Assembly: GCA_002205965.3 (NCBI GenBank)
Contig: NADL03000024.1
Coordinates: 682,001 to 746,000 of the forward strand
Origin: Kappaphycus alvarezii
Taxonomy: Eukaryota > Rhodophyta > Florideophyceae > Gigartinales > Solieriaceae
Length of the DNA: 64,000 bases
Direction: 5' to 3'
In this document: one piece after another, positions 23,091 through 34,343 of the stretch
How positions within the stretch are numbered: the first letter of the stretch is position 1
How the letters are laid out: each line of letters starts with the position of its first letter
Made by a program: the position numbers and the translations under genes
Notes under the pieces: model-generated
Databases searched by the model: none
Seen by the model: the letters and a program-made list of their open reading frames with translations, nothing else
What the model was told of the DNA's origin: nothing

Positions 23091-24653
23091 TTGTACTCCA
23101 ACTACAACCACATTTGTACCGGATATATGGATTTGTATCGAGCTGAAGGAGGAGTGATACGATCCAAGCAGTTGAATGATGTACAGAGAGAAGCTTTACT
23201 GGATTTACGAACGGGAAAAATCATCGCTCTCCTCGGAAGGGCCGGATCTGGGAAGACGTTTCTGCAACTTGAATTTTTAAAATATGCTCCTCGTCTAGCT
23301 CAAGGAGTAGAAAATGTTGTCGCCTGTGCTTTCTGGAATAATGCAGCCAGCCCTCTGGGTGGTCCACAAATAATTCATTGTTCGGCCGTCCTCCTATTGC
23401 AGAATGGGCGAAAATTAAGAAATGGGAAATTTTTAACCGTAACGGAAAACTGAAGGGAGTTTCGGAGAGATGAAAGGTACGTATTATTGATGAAGTATCG
23501 CTACTAAAACGAAACGAGATTGAAGCCATTGACTACGTGCTACGTAAGCTCACGTCGAATGTCGTGGACTAATGCCTACTTATGTGGGGCAGACAGGTTG
23601 TTGTGGTAGGTGGTCCCTTCCAGTTAGAGCCGATTGGTGTCGAGGATAGTAATCGTGTCTATTACTGGTTTTTTCAGTCGTCTGTATGGGAACTGAAGTT
23701 TACCAGACGGAAATGACATTATTGTCATGTTGGACCATAAACATAGACAAAAAGAAGAGAACACTCTTATGACATCCTACTAGGATTGCGGTATGGGTAT
23801 TGTTGCGTTCGAAATATTTTTTCAATCAATAATACGAGTCAAAAGGCAACTCGTCCGCACTCTGACTACACAAGATTATGTTTCAGAGAAAAGAAGTAGA
23901 TTTACACAACAATACGAGAATCAGGGAGTTACCGGGTGACATGATCAATAGTATTAGTGTTGATAAGAACCAGTGCCCTCAGAAATTCGCATTCGACAAT
24001 AAAAGAATGCTTTGGTAAGTAGTTGAATCAAGAGTGAGTTTAAAAGTATGTGTATGGCTAGTTCTTACACGCAAATGTGATGGTTCGCTCCCAGGTTCTG
24101 AGTGTGAAGTGGTGTAGGCCACTACACGCCGATCCGGTGGTGATTCCAAAACATCTTCTGGAATTACGCTAAATTTCAGGCAGCATTCCATGCTGCATAG
24201 TGGTATGGGGACATTGCGCAATAACCCCAATAGTCCAGAAAGATACCACAACATAACTCCATGGGGTTTCATGTTTTCAATTACAATCAGCAATTAATAG
24301 CTACTCGTACGAAACTATCTGTACTTGTGGGTTATTTAATAACTATACATAGCAGTCAGGGGTTGACTTTGGACAAATTAGTTATTGATTTTTCAGACAT
24401 TCAAGAATGGCTACCAAATGGAATGGTGTATTTCGCATTATCGCATTGTCGCAGCCTTAATGGACTGTGGGTAGGAATTTTATCAAAAGACCACGTCACA
24501 GAGAGCGAGAAGGTTCGAAAATTGATTAGAATTACTTGCAATATTTACGCGTATATTTCCAATCACTTTACTAGATCCGAAGCCCTATATCTATATGTGA
24601 AACAGTTCCATAAGGTAAGCCGCTTTTTGGCACCAGAAAGATCGAACAAATAA
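23091..24653 (+). pseudogene. PIF1-type DNA helicase remnant
   Basis: Superfamily 1B helicase of the PIF1/RecD type; such helicases unwind DNA 5'-3'. Motif order is preserved across frame changes: LNDVQREALLDL (Q-like), ALLGRAGSGKTFLQLEF (Walker A, about 23225-23275), IIDEVSLL (Walker B, about 23480), WGRQVVVVGGPFQLEPIG (motif III, about 23590), NNTRIRELPGD, then TIHSSQGLTLDKLVIDF and YFALSHCRSLNGLWVGIL (motifs V-VI region, about 24350-24475). The last 130 codons (24261-24653) are intact; the middle holds several stops. No Helitron Rep domain was found nearby. It may be a cargo or helper gene of the KDZ-like element upstream on the same strand, or a separate decayed gene. Confidence 0.8.
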
Positions 24654-25530
24654 ACAGAAGGGAAAGAAAACATTGAAACGATTACAGGAAGAAAGCGTCA
24701 TATAACCGCTCGTGCACTTGGAATTCAGTACTTTTCTTGTTCAAAACGTTCTTTTTGTGTAGTAAGCTTTCCTTATGGTTTTGTCAGCATGGTTATGTTA
24801 GATCTCACATTACTTTATACATCACCACTTACATGCATTTGCCTTCTGCATTTCTCTATCTAGAACAAAGTCCATAATTCGTATCAGTGGTTTGAATTTC
24901 ACGTTTCAAGTTGACTCTAGTGCTAAAGAACCATTTCATGACTGATATGTGCAGAAAATGGTTCTTTTCTTCGTCTTTGAATTACTTTATATCTGTCTAC
25001 ATATCTACTTATTTTGCCTTGTGACCAGTTATTCGTAGTCTATAATTGTGTATAATATTATATTTGAATTAAATACCACCAACCATTTTTTCTGGTCTTT
25101 TTTCGGACTTAAATATTTTTGCTTTATTTTGCAGGGTACGATATAAGTAGCTGGACAATGTAACGGTTTAAATTGAGAACCTGAATCCTTGCACAATTGT
25201 TCGCATATTGACGAAGATTTAAGAAAATACTTTTCGGCTCAAAAACAATAATTACTTATTTTGGCGTTGTTCTCTGCAGGAAAAACAGATAAACCCATTT
25301 CCTTGCAGGTTTTTGGCCAGTTTATGTAATTCCTTGCTTTGAAGAAACGTTTGAAACAAGTAATTGGATTTCCAGCCTTTGAAAACGGTGTTAAACGATT
25401 CATATTATAATTTTAATCATTTTCTGCCAACCAAACCATTCTCTTGCAGCCCATCTAGTATGCTTCTTGTACCACTATGCAGGTATTTGTGGAATATTTC
25501 TTCATAGTTTTGTCTAATCCTTCCGCTATG
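24654..25530. other. AT-rich, no gene seen
   Basis: No frame of note. It ends at the left terminus of the next element. Confidence 0.5.
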
Positions 25531-25773
25531 TCCCCAATGCCATTTTTATTGATCAGTATACTGCTCAAAACACTCCTAAGGCAGTAGTTCGCGAGTCTCT
25601 ACCTAATTCTAGAATAAACACAGTAGGGCTACACTAAAAACTCCATTATATGATACTGCAGAGTTTTGTTGAATGCGGACTACTTTTATTCTGAATTATT
25701 GACTCGGGAAGTTTGGGTTTCTGAAGCACGAAAAGGACCCACAAAAACGCATTTTGATCACTATACTGATCAA
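25531..25773. repeat. Left terminus with two 20-bp palindromes
   Basis: TTGATCAGTATACTGCTCAA at 25549-25568 and TTGATCACTATACTGATCAA at 25754-25773. The first lies nine bases inside the terminal TCCCCAATG. Confidence 0.75.
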
Positions 25774-25823
25774 TACATAATAATTTATCCATGCTGACTT
25801 CGAAGACGCCGTGATACAGGTCC

Positions 25824-28648
25824 TTACTCAGTCTGTACCACAATGATTGCTTCAGCCGTTTCTTCAGTAGGTACCAACCGCTCTGTCCTGGTCACTCCCC
25901 TTGGCGAGATGGCCGTCGGCTGCGATAGATTTCGCATCAATACCACTTTTTTAGAGTGACATAAATCCCGCAACTCAAACTTAGTCCCGGGTGGGTCCTC
26001 ATACAAAAGTACTGAAAACAATGGGAGCAATTGTACGTCTTTCTGTGTCCACGCCAAGACCCATCTCCAGAGTTCTGCCCACACAAAATACATTATCTGA
26101 CAGGTCCTTGCTTTGGAGTATTGCCAGTGACCTCCAGCCTCAACCGTTTCCCATCTGGCGGATATAAAAACATTAACTGCTTCCCTTTCCGTCCTTGCCG
26201 TTTCCACTAGATGTTTCGCCTCTTCATACCCAGCCTCCGCGGTTTCCCTCGCATCTGCAGACTGACGTTCGATGAGCCAACAATAACAGAGTAGTGACGC
26301 AACTCCAAAGATAAATCAAACATGAATTCTGCAGTAGATTATCCTTATTGAGAAGGTTTCTGTTCTTCTCAAATTATTTAAAAGAACTCATAGAAAAGAG
26401 AAGTTCTCCTCTTTCGTACATGCGAAACGCAAAAAATGCGTTTAGCGCCACAGTTTTCAGAATCTGCAGTACGAACTTCTGTTCCCACCTCAGATGAGAT
26501 ATAAAAGGCCTCAAAATTGCTCTCTGCTGCGTTGCTACGTCCACTTGGGCCTTTGTCTTACTGTTTGTGTCTGTGTGCCATTTCTGGAGAGCTTTAAAGG
26601 GGATATGGCACCATTTTTCTTTCACCCTTTCATTACTTTTATGCCAGAAAGGGAACCAGGACTGCGTTATGCTGCGAAGGGACGTCGTTACAAATTCAGT
26701 TATGTGGTGAGGTTCCTCTTGCGCCCATCGAAGAGTGTGATCGAGAAGAGCTTGGAGGGAGAGCCTGCATGTAGTTATAAAGATTTCAGGAGAGCGAATG
26801 AGTACCGTAGGCAGTACTCCAGTCTCAAAGGTAGCGACATAAATAGCGATGCGCGTAGACTTCACTAGCAGTTGCAAGATAATTTGACCCATGTGCTCCT
26901 CCGGGATGTACTTCTTAAAATTATCATCTCCCTTGATGCAACAAATAAGACCCGAAGAGATATATGTCCAAGGGAACGAGCAAGGCTTGCTGGTTGAAAT
27001 TTAGTCTTGATCTCTATAGTAGCCGCAACTTACAACTTTCCATCAACCTCAAATGTGTAATATTCATCAAAAGAGCCATCATCAAATAGATCTACATGTA
27101 ACAAAGTGATCCCGTCGGGGGCATGCGAGATAGGGAGCATCTTTTATCTCAACCAAGCCCCAACCCCCCCATACTGCTAATTGCAGCACTTACTGGTTTC
27201 TCGCTCAAAATACCCCACATCATTGATTCAGACGAAACCTTTGAGCTAAAACATGAGGTACACATTACTTTAAACCAGTAAGCAGTATAGCGATCCTCTG
27301 TTTTTTCTACGCCGTCCAGTCGTAGGTTATGGGGCACTGTCTCATCTCGCATCAGAACCATACCCACATTCGTTCCTGTTATATGGAACCAGCGAAGGAC
27401 GAACCAATCGGCGCATCTCTGTGCCCTTTTGAGACAATTGCATGTTTCCAGCACACGCCTTTCCACAACCTCCTTCATTTTTTGACGGATTGTATTTTCT
27501 GACGACGCTCTGGTAAACAAATGTCCGTTTGTCCGCCGCTGTTAGCTTTGGGCACATCAACCCAATTATTAAGGGAACTCTGCATGCTCTCTGGAATCGC
27601 GAACATGAAGCGTATCACTTTGCAAAACTTAGAAGTCCCCCGCTCTCGTACAGCGATGGCGGTCACATTATTCACCCCAACACGGTTCCTTTTTGCAAGA
27701 ATAGGTTTGGTTGCAATAAAGAAATTAGGTCTGAGATCAGCCTCGTCCGGGATTACAAAACCTGAAGATTAATCAAAATCATGCATAGATAGTTCCTGGG
27801 CTGTTCCCAACCATTCCATAATTTCAGCGTTGTCGTCTAACAAAATGGCCCGCTCCCCTCCCCGCGCTATCCGGAACCGTTGAAGTGTCCTGAGGAATTA
27901 TCTCAAGACCCTCCTCATCACGCCCGGTATCCAGATACCCATATCCCTCCTCCAGGTCCCTGTGGATAATAAAAAGAAGTATAACTGCCCTACAGAGGGA
28001 TTTGACCGGATGAGGTGCTCCGGCATGACAAGTGTAGAACTAAGGCCCTTTCCACGAAGTATGTCTGGAAATGACTCCTTCCCATACACTCGATCCGCTA
28101 GGATTACGCAATCATTCAACGCTTCTTCACCATTTTCGTCTAAAATACTAGACATAAGTTTAGCAACAGACTCTGTCTGTTTTCTCCTCTCCTTCTAAAC
28201 CTTAGCCCAAAGACCACGCGAAAAAGCGCGTCTGCAGTGGAGTCCGCAGAATGGCCTTCTTTTTCAACCTTGCGGGCGCTGAGCTTTTTCACTTGATTGT
28301 CCGCTGCGCATGTTCCGAAAAGGTCATCCTCAAGTGTCGCGAACAATGAAGTAGACAAAAGATCACTCTACTTCTCTGTCTAAAAGCCAGGTGTTCAAAC
28401 TCCGAAAAGGTTGCGAGTCTGATGGCGTTGAGAGTTCCATGCCAATCCTCCCTCTTGTTCCTGCCTGTTGGTGTATATGCCCGTTGATTGGCAAGAATAA
28501 AACGTAAGCGGGCGAGAAGAAATGTTGCCATACCGAGTGAACCCATCATAAAATTAGCTTTCTCAAAGCTGAAACCTGAGGTGTGCGTGAAGAGGGGCAC
28601 TGCGAGGAATTGATAAATGTCTGCTTTTGAGACCGGCACCTCGTTCAA
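25824..28648 (-). pseudogene. DDE-like transposase fused to a PD-(D/E)XK nuclease-like domain
   Basis: A gene of about 2.8 kb in which successive frames follow each other in order. N-terminal part: IYQFLAVPLFTHTSGFSFEK (28.6 kb), LFATLEDDLFGTCAADNQVK, then the RNase-H-like catalytic core ADALFRVVFGLRFRRRGEN and CVILADRVYGKESFPDILRG with STLVMPEHLIRS (28.2-28.0 kb). This resembles the 'DRGYG..' strand of piggyBac-like transposases. Next come TAIAVRERGTSKFCKVIRFM and RCADWFVLRWFHITGTNVG (27.65-27.35 kb), and SSESMMWGILSEKPVSAA. Then come YLAC, PPDGITLLHVDLFDDGSF and ATIEIKTKFQP (27.15-26.98 kb), which give the D...ExK arrangement of YqaJ/lambda-exonuclease-like PD-(D/E)XK nucleases. A conserved tail EEHMGQIILQLLVKSTRIAI follows from 26.9 kb. 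At least five shifts break it. No close piggyBac similarity was proven. Confidence 0.7.
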
Positions 28649-29420
28649 TTAATGAAGAACTATTTCTTCTTTAATAAAGTCTCTTATCTGTTTTAATAAG
28701 GCTCGTAGAACAAAATGACGATACCAAAACGGGTAGGTCTGATGCTTCTCATGCACATTGGCTTATAAGGTTTTCCACGGCATTTTTGCAAAACAAAATA
28801 GATCACTTTCCCAATGTAGTTTCGGTAAAGTCGCCTTCCATTACAATAGAAGTACACTCATCACTTGATAGCCTCCAACCCGCCGAGGGATATAAAAAAA
28901 ATTGCTTGCTCCTCGACGTCTGAAACTACGCGCCACCCCTTCCTCGAGAAACGCCACGCCCTCGTTCACGCACCCGTCCCCTACCATCTGCTCTCTACCG
29001 CTCCCTCACGCTTTCATCCAAGCGCCGAGTCTGATTCGATCCGTCAGGAACACCTAGGTTCGGGGTGTCAACTGGTCCAGGTTGAATGGCGTCTGCCATC
29101 GCCGTATAAAGTTGGAGCCAGGAAAGAACAGTATTGGAAGGTAGAAGGGGCGGTAGGACGGGCACCGGATAAGAGATGGAGTTGGAATGCCCCATAATTT
29201 GGAGAATGTGGCGCAGATCTGGCTTTTTTGTTATGGACTGGGGTTGGTGGACATTGACCTCGCAAGTCGGGTAACGTCTCGGCAAGTTTTCCAATTTTCA
29301 ATTTTGAAAGTCGAGCGAACGCGCAAAACCGCTTTCTCTGCCATACAGTGAAAGCCAACGTTTAAAGTATTCCAGAAGCTTCGCTGTTGGTCCTCCTATT
29401 TGCCTTCCTAAACTGCTTTT

Positions 29421-29508
29421 CTGATCATTATACTGATCAATAGCAGTGTAACGGAAATTTCTATTTCTAGGTACTGATCAGTATGGTGATCAGTAACTTC
29501 ATTGGGGA
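29421..29508. repeat. Right terminus with two 20-bp palindromes
   Basis: CTGATCATTATACTGATCAA at 29421-29440 and CTGATCAGTATGGTGATCAG at 29474-29493. The second lies six bases inside the terminal repeat (CATTGGGGA on the plus strand). Confidence 0.75.
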
Positions 29509-30229
29509 TATATTTGGCTCCAATTTCCCTGGACCACTACGTCTCTCATACCCTCAATACGTTTCTGTTAATTCTATAACAACTGCGCGCAATTGCTCCC
29601 ATTGTACAGTAGCTACTTGAATTGTAATACTTTGTCTACTCCGTCCGGTTTTGCTTTGTGATGCACTACTACAGGTGTGGTGAGCATTTATTCATTCTCC
29701 TGACTAAAAGCAGCCTAGAGGGGTATGTTGTCAGGGTCATCTTGCAAGTGAATGCTGTAATACAGAATAGTGGTGAATCTTGTTTGGTCGGAATTGGGTG
29801 TGTGTCACAAGGGCCCTTTGGGGATAGAGATGGTAGGGAGATGCAATGAAGTGGCGCTAGCGATGAGAATATAGTACAATGATGGAGTCCCGTAATTGTC
29901 AGAGCTGGCTGTCGTGAGGGCGTTGTTCCGGGGGAGTTCCATGGTCCTGGTAGCGTTTGTGTGGGGCGTTGTCGTAGGCAGTGGGTGATGTGGGAATCAG
30001 AGCAGAAACCAGCGTAGAACGTGGGTGCCCTGGAGGATGGGAGAGGCGAGAAAGGATGGGAAGGATCCAATTTGTGTTGTGGCTGCATGTCGGGGTGAGA
30101 AGCGATGTTGGCGGCGGCATGGGAGGCTGTTACGGGTGTTCCAGATGGAGATGTAAAGGTGGGATGGGTGCGCCTGGGGTGGGGAGGTGAGCGTTTTGTG
30201 GAGCACCGAGTTGGCTCCGTAAGTTGTGA
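29509..30229. other. No gene called
   Basis: A 139-codon minus-strand frame (30088-29669) is rich in Pro, Ser and Thr and looks compositional. It may be the 3' untranslated tail of the adjacent LINE. Confidence 0.35.
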
Positions 30230-31870
30230 TATTATGTAACGTGCGGGCTACCGTGGTCTTCTGGTTGCCTTAGCCCGCCTGACGAGTGGCTGGAAACGGA
30301 AATCCGAGTGGCGAGAGGGTTGTCAGGGGGGTACCATGCGCTGAGGGAGGTTGCGCTCGAGGTTCTGGACCGTTTAGCGGTAGGCCTGGGCGATAGCGCC
30401 TTCGGCTGTTTGCGCCGATTTTGAGACGGAAGCTGGTTTAAACGGCGAAACGATAGTGACATCACAGGCGACGGCCCTTCCCCGGGGCCGTTTGCGCGAG
30501 GATGTCAGCTGGCCGGGGATCGGTTCCAGGAATTAGGAGCTGGGTCCCGAGCTTGCAGTCCCAACCTACGGCGCGAAAACCACAGTAAGCGAGGGCGTTG
30601 CGGACGGAGTCAAGCTGGTGTATGCAGCCAACCTCCGAGGGACGAAGGTCGGCAGCATGCCCACGTGCGCATCCAGCGCTTGGTGGCGGTGTGGACACTT
30701 CATCGCATCGAGTCCGTGTACATTGGAAGACCCATGTGGCGACAAAGCATGATGCTCCACTGTGCAGCACACTTTGCTCGCATTCTTCGGATTCGCTCTT
30801 AGGAAAGTGGCGGCCGCGCTGCGTGGAAAAGCGAGGCCGCGCACCCTGCGACGTGCACATTCGGGACATTGAGCTGTGTGTCTGGGAACATCCTTACAGA
30901 GATCGTCCGCCCAGTACTTCGTTGCCCTATTGCTACGCCCTACTTCGATGTGTTTGCAAGTTGACGAGCTTGTTATTAGGCGCGGTCAAAGGGGCCCAGG
31001 TGAGTCTGGAAGTGTTTACTGGTCAGGCGGCAGACGAATTCGAGAGGAGACGACGGAGCTTGGGCGACAAAGAAAAGCCGGTCGCTGCAAGGACTCGACC
31101 AAAGATGGCCAAGCTGCGGGCCGCGATATACGGGGCGGTTCGAAAACGGGGAGGGGCATCGTCCAGTGTGCTCGCGGCACCCGCCCCACTCAGGAAGGGT
31201 CCAATATGCGAGAACCCCCGACCAGCAAGTCGCAGGGGGAGGCAAGTTTGGACCTTGGCAGTGTCCGTGGGAGCCGCACTGCAAAGCGACTCCCAGGAGG
31301 ACCGCTGGATAGACTCAAACTCGGGAGCGGGATCAGCGGTGAGCTCAGAGCCCGCGAGCTTAAAGGCATGCGTGACCGGGCACGCCGATGCAGAGAGGCG
31401 GTACACATGGAACCGAGCCCCCAGGGCCCGCACCTGTTGGAGGAGGCTTAAAGTGCGGCAGCGGCCATCGGTGTTGCTCCGAAGAAAGGCCATGGTGTAC
31501 TCACCCCTGCCTCTCGGGGCGCCGAAGTTTCAAACCCGATACAAGAGCAATTCGAGAGCGGGAACTCAGCAAGAATAGCCGCACGGTCCGGAGGAGCGGT
31601 TACGGCAAGAAAATACGGCTCTTCCACTGGATGAGGATGAGCTGCAGGGACGGAACGTGGAATGTGAAAGAGCGGAGCGCTCTTCACCGACCATTGAGTG
31701 TCCCTAGGATCTTGGCGTCATCCGCGTACCACTGATCCGGTAACTTGTCACCCTTCTATGCAATCTACCGAATAAGCGGCTTGATAGTGAGAGAGAAGAG
31801 GATCATACTAGAAGGATCTCCCCGACAGGTGCCTTGGCGCTAGGTAGTTGATGCGACCTCTGGTTCGGAA
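30230..31870 (-). pseudogene. Non-LTR retrotransposon (RLE type), 3' half of ORF, copy 1
   Basis: Minus strand, reading down from 31870: RQGTCRGDPSSMILFSL and WYADDAKILG, the RT palm with catalytic YADD (31.8-31.7 kb). Then PPDRAAILAEFPL, and a thumb-like region CPVTHAFKLAG with TCLPLRLAGRGFSHIGPF (31.4-31.15 kb). Then an HH/CC zinc-binding region around 30.8 kb, and finally RNALAYCGFRAVG, TDPRPADIL and CDVTIVSPFKPAS (30.6-30.43 kb). The RPAD...DVT pair fits the restriction-like endonuclease found after the RT in R2/NeSL-like LINEs. A GAIAQAY segment follows. Several one-base shifts occur. The 326-codon plus-strand frame here is its shadow. A related copy lies at 51640-52650. Confidence 0.78.
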
Positions 31871-31926
31871 GGATTAAAAGTGGCTACGTGCAAGTCAAAC
31901 GTTGATTTTTGCGAAATCGCTGACAA

Positions 31927-32903
31927 CTAGGGTAAGGCAACGGCTTGACTTGAGAGATTTCCTCCGAGCACCTCTCCCTCTCCCTCAGCATCAATTTCCG
32001 GCAAAGACCGCACCCTCCATCTCCCACACCGCACCCCAATCATCCTATCTCTGAACGCAAGGGCTGTTCCTTCGGCAGCATCCCACAGCATCCCCCACCT
32101 CTGCCGCCTTGAGTCCTGTCCTGACCCTGGCACCAATCGCAACCTTTCCACACACACCCACAACTCCGCCGCCTCCCCTTGCACTCCAGCGCCAACCATC
32201 TCCGACGCAACACGGCACAAATCGCGGATCAATCGCGCTCAAATCGGACAATAACGTCGCCGTCGAGCTTTTTATAATACGCGACGACGGTACCATCGGG
32301 TTCCATTTCCGCGGTATACGTTCTGGTAAACGTCAACAAATCGGTGACATCTTCAACTTGAACGCCGAATTTTCTCTGCGATACGACGTGCATGCCACTC
32401 ATGAGCATCTTGTCTGCGTAATTGAAAGAGGTCCAAGACCTGCCTGTGTGTGAGTCGTCCGGGAAGGTGGAGTGGTTGTGTGTGGGTGGGGGTAAGGGCG
32501 GGAGCGGGGAGCTTGTGTCGGGTATTGTCGCTGCGACGGGCTGGATGTTGGGTTGTGGTGCGTGGTGTGGTGGGGTGGGGTGGGGATTGCCAGGGGTGGA
32601 GGTTATGGCGGAGGTTATTGCGGGAGAGTGTTTGGGCCCATTCGGTGTTGGTTTGACGGTGGTGTGGGGTGAGGGGTTGGATGGTTGGGGTGGGGGGGTG
32701 GGCGTGGTGGGAGGCGGATGGGCGGAGAGATCGGGAGGCTGTGGTGCCCATGGATGGGAGCAGGTGGATGAGCGATGGGAGGGGGGAGAGGTGTGAGGAT
32801 TTTGTAAAGTGGGCGATAGGGGGTGGTCGGTAGGTCGGGAGGGTACTTGTAATAGCGGCGGGTGGTTTACAGTTGTCTTACAGTTATAGTGAAAGGGTGG
32901 CAC
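31927..32903 (-). CDS. Unknown protein, proline-rich N-terminus and conserved-looking C-terminal module
   Basis: A 224-codon frame (32903-32229), then a one-base shift at its end into a second frame (32232-31927). The first 150 residues are Pro/Ser/Thr/His rich and probably disordered. The remainder looks like a folded domain: RSWTSFNYADKMLMSGMHVV, RKFGVQVEDVTDLLTFTRTY, VVAYYKKLDGDVIVRFERD, and after the shift LIRDLCRVASEMVGAGVQGE. I do not recognise the family. The frame starts at GTG; no good ATG precedes the domain, so the true start is unclear. Upstream (32901-33011) lies a CAGTA-repeat inverted repeat, and the divergent neighbour is the copine-like gene. It could be a host gene of the island. 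The shift may be an assembly error or damage. Confidence 0.4.
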
Positions 32904-33011
32904 TGTACTGTACTGTATTGTACTGTACTGTGCAGTACTGTACGCCTCTAGTCTAGGTAGAAACAGTGCATTGTACTATATAGTACAGTACAGTACAGTA
33001 CAGTACAATAC
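32901..33011. repeat. Inverted repeat made of TACTG/CAGTA units
   Basis: Left arm 32915-32943 and right arm 32983-33011 are 29 bases each and complementary except at two or three positions. The perfect palindrome TGTACTATATAGTACA (32972-32987) overlaps the right arm. It sits immediately upstream of the minus-strand frame starting at 32903. Confidence 0.85.
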
Positions 33012-34343
33012 AAGGCAACATATGTACAGTATGGTAGCCAAGTTTCGTTACTGGGGATTTACAGTACTGCCACGGCAATGGCCATGTATCAAACGGCACG
33101 AATGGGGAACGGTATGGTCAGCTGTGCAAAAGTCTTGTTCCATGTGATGCGCCTTGCAGCTGCGGCAGGCTGGTAATTTAATGCCTTATTACCTGCGTGA
33201 TGATGTTGAGAGTCGAGTGTGGTAGTGTTTGGTACGGGGCGATTGATTGTTGTGGAAAAGGAGTAGAGTTGTGAACGGCTGTTTGGTATAGTGTCGGCAA
33301 TAGTGGATTGGCAGGTGGGGTGTCGGGTGGGGTGAGTGTAGGTAGTGAGTTATGAAAACAACAGTCTCTGCCGCAGTGGACTAGAGATGTTGGTTTATCT
33401 CAGCGGTTGAGGTTTGTCAAAGGTTGGGAGGTTTTGCGGTGGCACATTGTTGGCAATGTCGCAGCAGAGTAGTGTAGTGTATGGCCAGATGTTTCAACAT
33501 TGAATACCGTAGCTTTAAAATGTGAGAGATGATGACGAGGAGAGAAGAGTAAAGTACTGTACAGTACAGTATTTTGCAGTAGTGTAGGTACAGTGCAATA
33601 AGGGTTGTGACAGTGTAGTTACACTCCTTTGGCTACTGTATGTGCCCTGTATAGTACTGTACAGTATATGCAGCTGCATTGAGTTTCATTAGTTGGAAAG
33701 GTGCCTCATGCACTGGATAAGGTAATGGTTGGACTATAGAGATTTAACAGGTATATGATAAAAGTGATGGCGACTCTGGGGTCTGTGCTGTGCTTATGAT
33801 CCGCCATTATGCAAAAAAAATGTAAAGGCGAGTTAACGATTGGCGATTTGGGCGATAAGACCAGTGCAGTATTGATGACAATGCTGTGCTATTTGATCAC
33901 ACGGAAGCCTTGCTGAACGAGGCACTGATAGTGCACAACTGTACTGTACTTTACTGTACTTTACTGTACACAAAAAGTGCCTCCTCTGCAACCCATTCCA
34001 TGAAAAATCGCTCCCCACCTCTCCACATCAACCATTCCTCTACTGTCCCCGTCTCTGCAGGAAAACAAGTGGCTTGAGCAATGTTGCCAAGCAAAAGACT
34101 TTTGATACTGGAAGACTGTGTGTCTATAGCACCCCATCCATGACTCCACTCCTTCTCACACCGTTCCAACCTGCAAGCTAGACAACATTTCGTCCTGCAA
34201 TCTCTCTACTTACTCCCACTCCAACGTGAAACATTCCGAACAAATTCACCCTCTCCACACTCACCCTTCATACTGTCGCCGTGTCCGCAACATCCCACGC
34301 AAAATTGCTCCCCCCTCACTTCCCCCAACCACCCCCGAAAACC
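33012..34343. promoter_or_regulatory. Divergent intergenic region with CAGTA-type repeats
   Basis: About 1.3 kb between the unknown minus-strand gene and the copine-like plus-strand gene. It holds further repeat clusters: GTACTGTACAGTACAGTA near 33555, TAGTACTGTACAGTATA near 33652, and CTGTACTGTACTTTACTGTA near 33940. Just before 34344 the DNA becomes C-rich (CCTCACTTCCCCCAACC), resembling the pyrimidine-rich leaders seen upstream of 46552. No gene was found. Confidence 0.45.

Larger units (their letters stand above)
25531..29508 (-). mobile_element. Candidate 4-kb DNA transposon with paired terminal palindromes
   Basis: The element is bounded by inverted TCCCCAATG (25531-25539) and CATTGGGGA (29500-29508). 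At both ends a 20-base imperfect palindrome follows 6-9 bases further in, and a second palindrome lies deeper. Between the ends, on the minus strand, is one long (broken) transposase-nuclease gene. The flanks carry TATG on the left and TATA on the right, so the target duplication may be TAT or TATR, which is not certain. The internal stretch 28650-29420 is GC-richer and has no gene I recognise. I know related proteins from oomycete genomes but know no name for the element type. Confidence 0.65.

Noticed and set aside
23091..24653. Helitron
   Set aside because: Only the PIF1-type helicase is visible; no HUH replication-initiator motif or Helitron ends were found.
30598..31578. 326-codon plus-strand open frame
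   Set aside because: It overlaps the LINE read on the minus strand, where RT and endonuclease motifs are clear; its composition is that of an antisense shadow.
32422..32796. Gly-rich plus-strand frame of 124 codons
   Set aside because: It is the reverse of the proline-rich minus-strand protein.
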